64,000 nt of DNA from Streptococcus sp. LYSM12 (lineage in GTDB: Bacteria; Bacillota; Bacilli; Lactobacillales; Streptococcaceae). The position numbers were made by a program, and so were the translations under genes. Positions within the stretch are counted from its first letter, which is position 1. Each line of letters opens with the position of its first letter. This document shows, in pieces, positions 59,901-64,000 of the stretch. The stretch spans positions 62,001 through 126,000 of the forward strand of contig NZ_SPOZ01000001.1 of assembly GCF_004569635.1 (NCBI RefSeq). Reading direction: 5' to 3'. Below the pieces are notes generated by a model. It ran no database searches, had not been told where the DNA came from, and saw only the letters and a list, made by a program, of their open reading frames with translations.

Positions 59901-61691
59901 TTACACAAGTTCTTCCAATTTATCTACCAATGATCCGACATAGGCAATCGTGTCTTTCAAGGGTTTATCTGTTGAAACATCAACCCCTGCATGTTTGGCA
60001 AGGTCTTGTGCGGACAGGCTCGCTCCTAATGAAAGGGTTTCAAGCCATTTTTCCACGACAGCTTCGGGATTTTCTTCCAACTGTTTGGCCATGGCTGTTC
60101 CGATTGTGAGACCAGCAGAGTAGGTGTATGGATATAAGCCAATATAGTAGTGTGGCTGGCGCATCCAAATCAACCCAGCATCATCACCGATTTCAAAATC
60201 TTCACCCCAGAATTCCTTAATGATGTCTAGCTTGATTTGGCAAAGAATATCACCGTTGAGGTATTCATCCTTGTCCAAACGAGTATAGACTTCGCGTTGG
60301 AAAGCAGCCTCCAATAAGTGAGTGACCATGTTGTGGAAGTAGGTACGGCTAATCAACTCACTGATGAGATAGGCTTGGAAAGCAGGATCTTGGTTTTGTT
60401 TCAAGAGGGTGTTACATGTCAAGACTTCATTAGCAGTAGAGGGGGCTTCGATAAAGTAAAGGGATGGGTCATAATTGAGAATACTTTGTTTTTTTGCTAA
60501 TTGGAAATGACCGGCATGTCCAAGTTCATGTGCGAGAACCAAGACCTCATTCATCAAGCCGGTCCAAGATAAGAGGATGTAAGATGGTCCATCATACAGG
60601 GTAGCACAATAACCACCCGTTGCTTTGCCCTCGTTTTGGGCAAAGTCAATCCAGCGCTCATCAAAGGCTTGCTCAATCATCTGAATGTAATCATCTCCCA
60701 AAATTCCAAGGCAATCAATCAAAAATTGTTTGGATTCTTCAGGTGTAATGCGTTGATTAAAGTCTGAGGGCAGGCTGATTTTTAAGTCTGCATGGGTAAT
60801 GCTTTCAAGACCATGTGCTTTTGCGACCAATTTTACGTAGCGGCGCATGTGGGGAGCAAGTTCTTTCATGATCACATCGATTTGACGATCAAACAAATCA
60901 CGGGACACATTTTGATCAAAGAGGAGGTAGTCAATGGTGGAATCAAACCCACGCAATTTAGCTGAAATTTGCTCGTTCTTTATGTGAGATAAGTAATCTG
61001 CAGCCGTGGTATTCTTGTATTTCCGGAGGGTAGAGTAGAAACTAGCTGCAGAATTGCGGCGAATGTCTGTATCGTGACTGATTTCGTAGTCATTTTCAAA
61101 TAGAACATAGCTATTTCCGTAAGATTGACCATTTGCAGTGAAATGTTCAAAGGTCATATCTTCGAATTTTGTTGTTTCGTAATTGCGGTAAGGCTGTTCA
61201 AATGTGGGAGCAAAGTTAGCTAACACTTCTTCTTGCAAAGGATGTAATTGATGTGGTTTTTGGCGAATGATGTCTTTGATATAGCTTGTCCATTGTGGCT
61301 CTCTAGCACTGACTTGGTTTAGGGTTGCTTCATCAAGCAGAGCCAGTTGGGTTTGTAAGAAAGCAATTCTTGGATAGCTAGCAGCCATAGTAACTTGATA
61401 TTCATTGGCAAGAGTTGCAAGTTCTGTATTCATCTTATCTACATCAAGGTTTAGAAAAGCATAATGGCTCAATTTGCTGTTAATGGTACGAATAACCTCG
61501 TATTCCTTGAGAGCCTCGATAATTACTTCCGCAGAAGTGAGCTTATCTTTGTAATTATTTTCAAACTGTTCAACCTGTAGTTTGTAGGCAGCAAGACCTT
61601 CTTGATAGGCTTGGTGAGAGGGATAAATGAGAGAGGTATCCCAGGTTACATGCACATCAACTTCCTGACGTTTTGGCATAGTATTTGTCAT
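59901..61691 (-). CDS. pepF: Oligoendopeptidase F
   Basis: A cytosolic zinc metallopeptidase of family M3B that cuts oligopeptides of about 7-17 residues. 596 residues. Zinc motif LAHELGHAGHF (HExxH, about residue 390) with the third ligand Glu in FIEAPSTANEVL. The N-terminal helical lid region (about 1-200) is complete. Start ATG 61691 with GGAGAA upstream; an internal ATG at codon 5 is possible. It is monocistronic. Confidence 0.95.
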   Translation of the reverse strand: MTNTMPKRQEVDVHVTWDTSLIYPSHQAYQEGLAAYKLQVEQFENNYKDKLTSAEVIIEALKEYEVIRTINSKLSHYAFLNLDVDKMNTELATLANEYQVTMAASYPRIAFLQTQLALLDEATLNQVSAREPQWTSYIKDIIRQKPHQLHPLQEEVLANFAPTFEQPYRNYETTKFEDMTFEHFTANGQSYGNSYVLFENDYEISHDTDIRRNSAASFYSTLRKYKNTTAADYLSHIKNEQISAKLRGFDSTIDYLLFDQNVSRDLFDRQIDVIMKELAPHMRRYVKLVAKAHGLESITHADLKISLPSDFNQRITPEESKQFLIDCLGILGDDYIQMIEQAFDERWIDFAQNEGKATGGYCATLYDGPSYILLSWTGLMNEVLVLAHELGHAGHFQLAKKQSILNYDPSLYFIEAPSTANEVLTCNTLLKQNQDPAFQAYLISELISRTYFHNMVTHLLEAAFQREVYTRLDKDEYLNGDILCQIKLDIIKEFWGEDFEIGDDAGLIWMRQPHYYIGLYPYTYSAGLTIGTAMAKQLEENPEAVVEKWLETLSLGASLSAQDLAKHAGVDVSTDKPLKDTIAYVGSLVDKLEELV

Positions 61692-61719
61692 CTGAATTCT
61701 CCTTTTTTGTACTGGAAAT

Positions 61720-61725
61720 ATTATA
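61720..61725 (-). promoter_or_regulatory. -10 element of the pepF promoter
   Basis: TATAAT on the minus strand, about 29 nt before the start codon; the nearest TTGTCA is 21 nt upstream, so the -35 is non-ideal. Confidence 0.5.
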
Positions 61726-61745
61726 TCATATTTCAGGAAAAAAAC

Positions 61746-61774
61746 TTGACAAATAGCTAGAATCCTTGGATAAT
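61746..61774 (+). promoter_or_regulatory. Promoter of the leader RNA before the ATP-cone gene
   Basis: TTGACA (61746-61751), 17 nt, GATAAT (61769-61774). Consensus -35 and near-consensus -10, divergent from pepF. Confidence 0.7.
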
Positions 61775-61780
61775 AGTAGT

Positions 61781-62002
61781 ATAGTATTTATCAAAGATAT
61801 CATCTCATTGCTGTCTTTGTTTACTGGTTTCCCTCGATTAAGTGTCAACTGATGCTACCTCCTAGATAAAAGCGCTTCACTGATAAATGCCATTGTTTTT
61901 TAGGTGAGAGAAAGCGCGAATAAAAGGAGCTTAAAACAACTATTTTCCTAGCAAGAGAGCGCTAAGCAATGCCAAAGTCTTTTGGTTTAGAACGGCATTT
62001 TT
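61781..62002 (+). ncRNA. Candidate leader/small RNA with terminator
   Basis: About 220 nt from the promoter to a hairpin AATGCC...GGCATTTTT (61968-62002), with no ORF. A second hairpin AAGCGCTTCAC...GTGAGAGAAAGCGC lies at 61869-61917. AAATGCC at 61885-61891 could pair with the same GGCATTT used by the terminator, so a switch between antiterminator and terminator is possible. It matches no riboswitch class I know. It may control the ATP-cone gene 115 nt downstream, or be a free sRNA. Confidence 0.45.
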
Positions 62003-62116
62003 GTGTTGAAAAGACTTGTATGCCTCTATGCTATAGTTAAGAAAATAGTAAACAAAGGGAACTATTGATGTCTATGAAGTATAGGAGAGGGATTAACCGA
62101 AAGAAAGGGGCTTTTT

Positions 62117-62455
62117 ATGCAAGTCATTAAACGGAGTGGAGAAGTCGTTGACTTTGATCCAGAAAAAATTTACCAAGCGATTATAAGGGCTGCTCGTACT
62201 GTATATGTTATCGATGATACTTGGCGCCAAAATTTAGCTCAAGTCACGAAAAAAGTAGTTCTAGACTTGGAAGAAGCGCATACGGAGCGCCCAACAATTA
62301 GCATGGTTCAATCACAAGTAGAGCACCGCCTGATTGATGCAGGTTACATTACCATTGCTGAGCATTATATTTCTTACCGCCTCCAACGTGACCTTGAGCG
62401 CAATGGTTACGGAGATCGCATTAATGTTCACCTACGCTTCGAACAAATAAGATAG
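62117..62455 (+). CDS. Stand-alone ATP-cone domain protein
   Basis: 112 residues, nearly all one ATP-cone: VIKRSGEVVDFDPEKIYQAI at the N terminus and the tail VEHRLIDAGYITIAEHYISY. ATP-cones sense ATP/dATP in ribonucleotide reductases (NrdA, NrdD) and in the repressor NrdR. NrdR has a zinc ribbon before its cone; this protein has none and no Cys at all, and no reductase catalytic domain follows. It may therefore modulate a reductase in trans, which is inference. RBS AAAGGGG. A terminator follows at once. Confidence 0.82.
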   Translation: MQVIKRSGEVVDFDPEKIYQAIIRAARTVYVIDDTWRQNLAQVTKKVVLDLEEAHTERPTISMVQSQVEHRLIDAGYITIAEHYISYRLQRDLERNGYGDRINVHLRFEQIR

Positions 62456-62461
62456 TCAGAT

Positions 62462-62489
62462 AAAAGCTGTCCTGCGGACGGCTTTTTTT
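62462..62489 (+). terminator. Terminator of the ATP-cone gene
   Basis: AAAAGC-T-GTCC-TGC-GGAC-G-GCTTTTTTT, a compact stem with a T run, 6 nt after the stop. Confidence 0.85.
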
Positions 62490-63160
62490 GTTTTTTAAAG
62501 AGGAAAGTTTGAAAAGTTCTCGCTGTTGACATGCTGCTTGCTTTACGGTACAGCTCTTTTAGCGATAGAAATAATCTTAACCCAAGCAAAGCGAGGGACA
62601 TTTGAGTTTCTGCTCAAAAACTAGAAAATGAAGTAGCTAGAGGAATGACGATGCCTATCTACTGATGTATCTTGTGTAATGGAATGCGAGCTGAAAAAGG
62701 AGACGAAGTCGTTGCAGAGTGTATTTGCCTACGGATAGAGATTTCTTTTAAAGATAATACCTCGTACTTATAGTTTGAAAAGTCTTCGTCAGATTTCCCA
62801 TTTTCATCCATTTTCATTCAGTAGACTTGAGCCTCTCATATCTTGTTATTAGACTTGAATACTTTAATTTAAATATTCAGCTTGCAATATTCTCTTTGGT
62901 GTCTTGACTTATTTTGTGAACTATATTACAATGTAGTCAAATTTGCTTGATAACGCTATCAAAACAGGGGACGATTGGATAAAAAGAATATAAACGAGGC
63001 CACAGCTATTCAGCTTTAGCTGACAAATAGAGCTCCCTTGGGAGGACATAGTAGCGGATACCGTTGAAAGCTGGGGAGCGGGACAAGGTAGTGAGTCATG
63101 ATTTCACGGAAATCGATTGTATAGTCGTACTCCGCCTTTTAAAACAGAAAGGAGATGACG
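62490..63160. other. Spacer with degenerate repeats and the leader of the last MerR gene
   Basis: 62640-62850 is a diverged relative of the 115-bp repeat array at 2.8-3.1 kb (ATCTTGTGTAATGG, GGAGACGAAG, TTTGCCTACGGAT). From 62904 a good promoter starts a leader of about 220 nt. No gene supported. Confidence 0.6.
62904..62932 (+). promoter_or_regulatory. Promoter of the terminal MerR-family gene
   Basis: TTGACT (62904-62909), 17 nt, TACAAT (62927-62932). Confidence 0.65.
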
Positions 63161-64000
63161 ATGACAGAAGAGCAGTTATTTTCTATTGGGAATGCAGCCA
63201 ATCTATGCGGTGTTTCATCAAAAGCTTTACGCTATTACGAAAGCTTGGAGTTAATCCAACCTAAACTAGTTTCAAAGGAAAATGGTTATCGTTATTATGA
63301 TAAAGAAACCTTATTGCTCATTCCGATTATTAAGTATTATCAGCAAGTCGGACTTGACCTAAAGCATGTTAAGAAACTGATTTCCTTAACGGGGTGTAAC
63401 AATCATTATCATTTTTTAACAGCGAGCCGAGAGGAGATCAAGGCGAAGCGAGATGAGCTATTGATTTCGCTGGCTTCTGTAGACGACTGGCTTCAACTCA
63501 TCATAGAGGGGGAAATGTGTCTACAGAATCAGAACCAGCTTCAGGCAGGTTTGCCTAGTCAAGTAGTTAGTCTAAAATATTACTGTGAGGAAAAGAGTTA
63601 TTGTCAACTAGAACAGTTGTATCGATATAATTACAAAGAATCCATCATCAATCTTGAATGGACAAAATACTTAAAAAATAAGCAGCTTGAAGTATCCGGG
63701 CCAGTGATTTTGAAGTATGATTCTTATCAAGAAAAAATGACTGGACAAGCCAGAAGCTTAACCATTTTACAGCATTGTTTTCCAGAATCCCCAGAATTTT
63801 CTAGCTTCGGAGGCTTTATGGCACTTAGTTGCTATCACATTGGACCATTAGAGAAAATTGAAGAAACTTATCAAAAAATAGTGGATTATGCTGAGCTTTG
63901 CCAATATACATTGAAATCAGAATGTTACGAAAGGCATGTAATTGATTACTGGGTGACTAAAAACGATGAAGAATTTGTTACGGAAATCATTATTCCAACG
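63161..64000 (+). CDS. MerR-family regulator with effector-binding domain (3' end cut by the window)
   Basis: 280 codons are visible and the frame is still open at the edge. Residues 1-75 are a MerR winged helix (FSIGNAANLCGVSSKALRYY, ENGYRYYDKETL). A linker coiled coil follows (about 95-120), then a region ending in TLKSECYERHVIDYWVTKND that looks like a GyrI/BmrR-type effector domain (ECYE...YW). Such regulators activate multidrug-efflux or stress genes when they bind lipophilic ligands. Start ATG 63161 after AAAGGAGATG. Nearby genes do not reveal its target. Confidence 0.82.
   Translation, partial: MTEEQLFSIGNAANLCGVSSKALRYYESLELIQPKLVSKENGYRYYDKETLLLIPIIKYYQQVGLDLKHVKKLISLTGCNNHYHFLTASREEIKAKRDELLISLASVDDWLQLIIEGEMCLQNQNQLQAGLPSQVVSLKYYCEEKSYCQLEQLYRYNYKESIINLEWTKYLKNKQLEVSGPVILKYDSYQEKMTGQARSLTILQHCFPESPEFSSFGGFMALSCYHIGPLEKIEETYQKIVDYAELCQYTLKSECYERHVIDYWVTKNDEEFVTEIIIPT

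Noticed and set aside
63064-63264. 66-codon plus-strand frame across the start of the last MerR gene
   Set aside because: It is out of frame with the clear MerR winged-helix coding sequence beginning at 63161.

Overview
The window is a low-GC Gram-positive chromosome segment that I place in Streptococcus, most like the S. suis group. The reasons are CiaRH, gyrA followed by srtA, separate coaB and coaC genes with a PanT-type transporter, a YSIRK/LPXTG surface protein, GlpO-type glycerol oxidation and an asd RNA upstream of asd. The species call is inference. I see no tRNA, rRNA, CRISPR array or prophage.

Layout. 1-2.1 kb: end of a UPF0223 gene, an inositol-monophosphatase-family gene and rsmF. 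2.1-3.4 kb: repeat-rich spacer. 3.4-8.4 kb: phosphate uptake operon pstS-C-A-B1-B2-phoU. 9.1-11.1 kb: ciaRH. 11.3-12.5 kb: transglutaminase-like lipoprotein. 12.7-13.3 kb: broken IS630 transposase and a remnant of a small Cys-rich gene. 13.6-15.3 kb: exported FMN/FAD fumarate-reductase-like lipoprotein. 15.9-17.7 kb (minus): P-loop kinase, rpsT, coaA. 18.1-26.3 kb: nucleoside salvage operon (rsmC-like methyltransferase, pdp, deoC, cdd, a BMP lipoprotein and its ABC transporter). 26.5-30.9 kb: ldh, divergent from gyrA-srtA. 31.5-32.1 kb: radC. 32.8-36.4 kb (minus): phosphoglucomutase, panT, coaC, coaB. 36.9-41.6 kb: fhs, a DUF5052-like lipoprotein, asd RNA, asd. 42.2-50.3 kb: a MerR regulator, a flavin oxidoreductase, an Mga-like regulator and glpK-glpO-glpF. 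50.9-59.2 kb: one giant surface adhesin with 22 Rib-like repeats. 59.3-64 kb: a 57-residue Cys-rich protein, pepF (minus), a stand-alone ATP-cone protein and a truncated MerR regulator.

The most striking signal is the promoter of the giant adhesin. Its -35 (TTGACA) and -10 (TAAAAT) boxes are separated by exactly 17 nt, and 9 of these are an uninterrupted G run next to the -10. This is the architecture of a phase-variable promoter: slippage of the G tract would change the spacing. The coding sequence behind it is a mosaic array that can also expand and contract.

The second theme is a family of about 100-bp palindromic repeats (14 copies seen). Their ends are shared with the IS630 remnant in the same window. 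A nested copy proves insertion at TA with TA duplication, so these are IS630-type MITEs. One sits inside the transposase, one separates the asd RNA from asd, and a decayed one lies in the adhesin leader. Other points are apparently leaderless divergent promoters for coaA and the salvage operon, CcpA-type cre sites on nucleoside and glycerol genes, three in-phase PhoP-like half sites upstream of pstS, and an uncharacterised terminated leader RNA before the ATP-cone gene.
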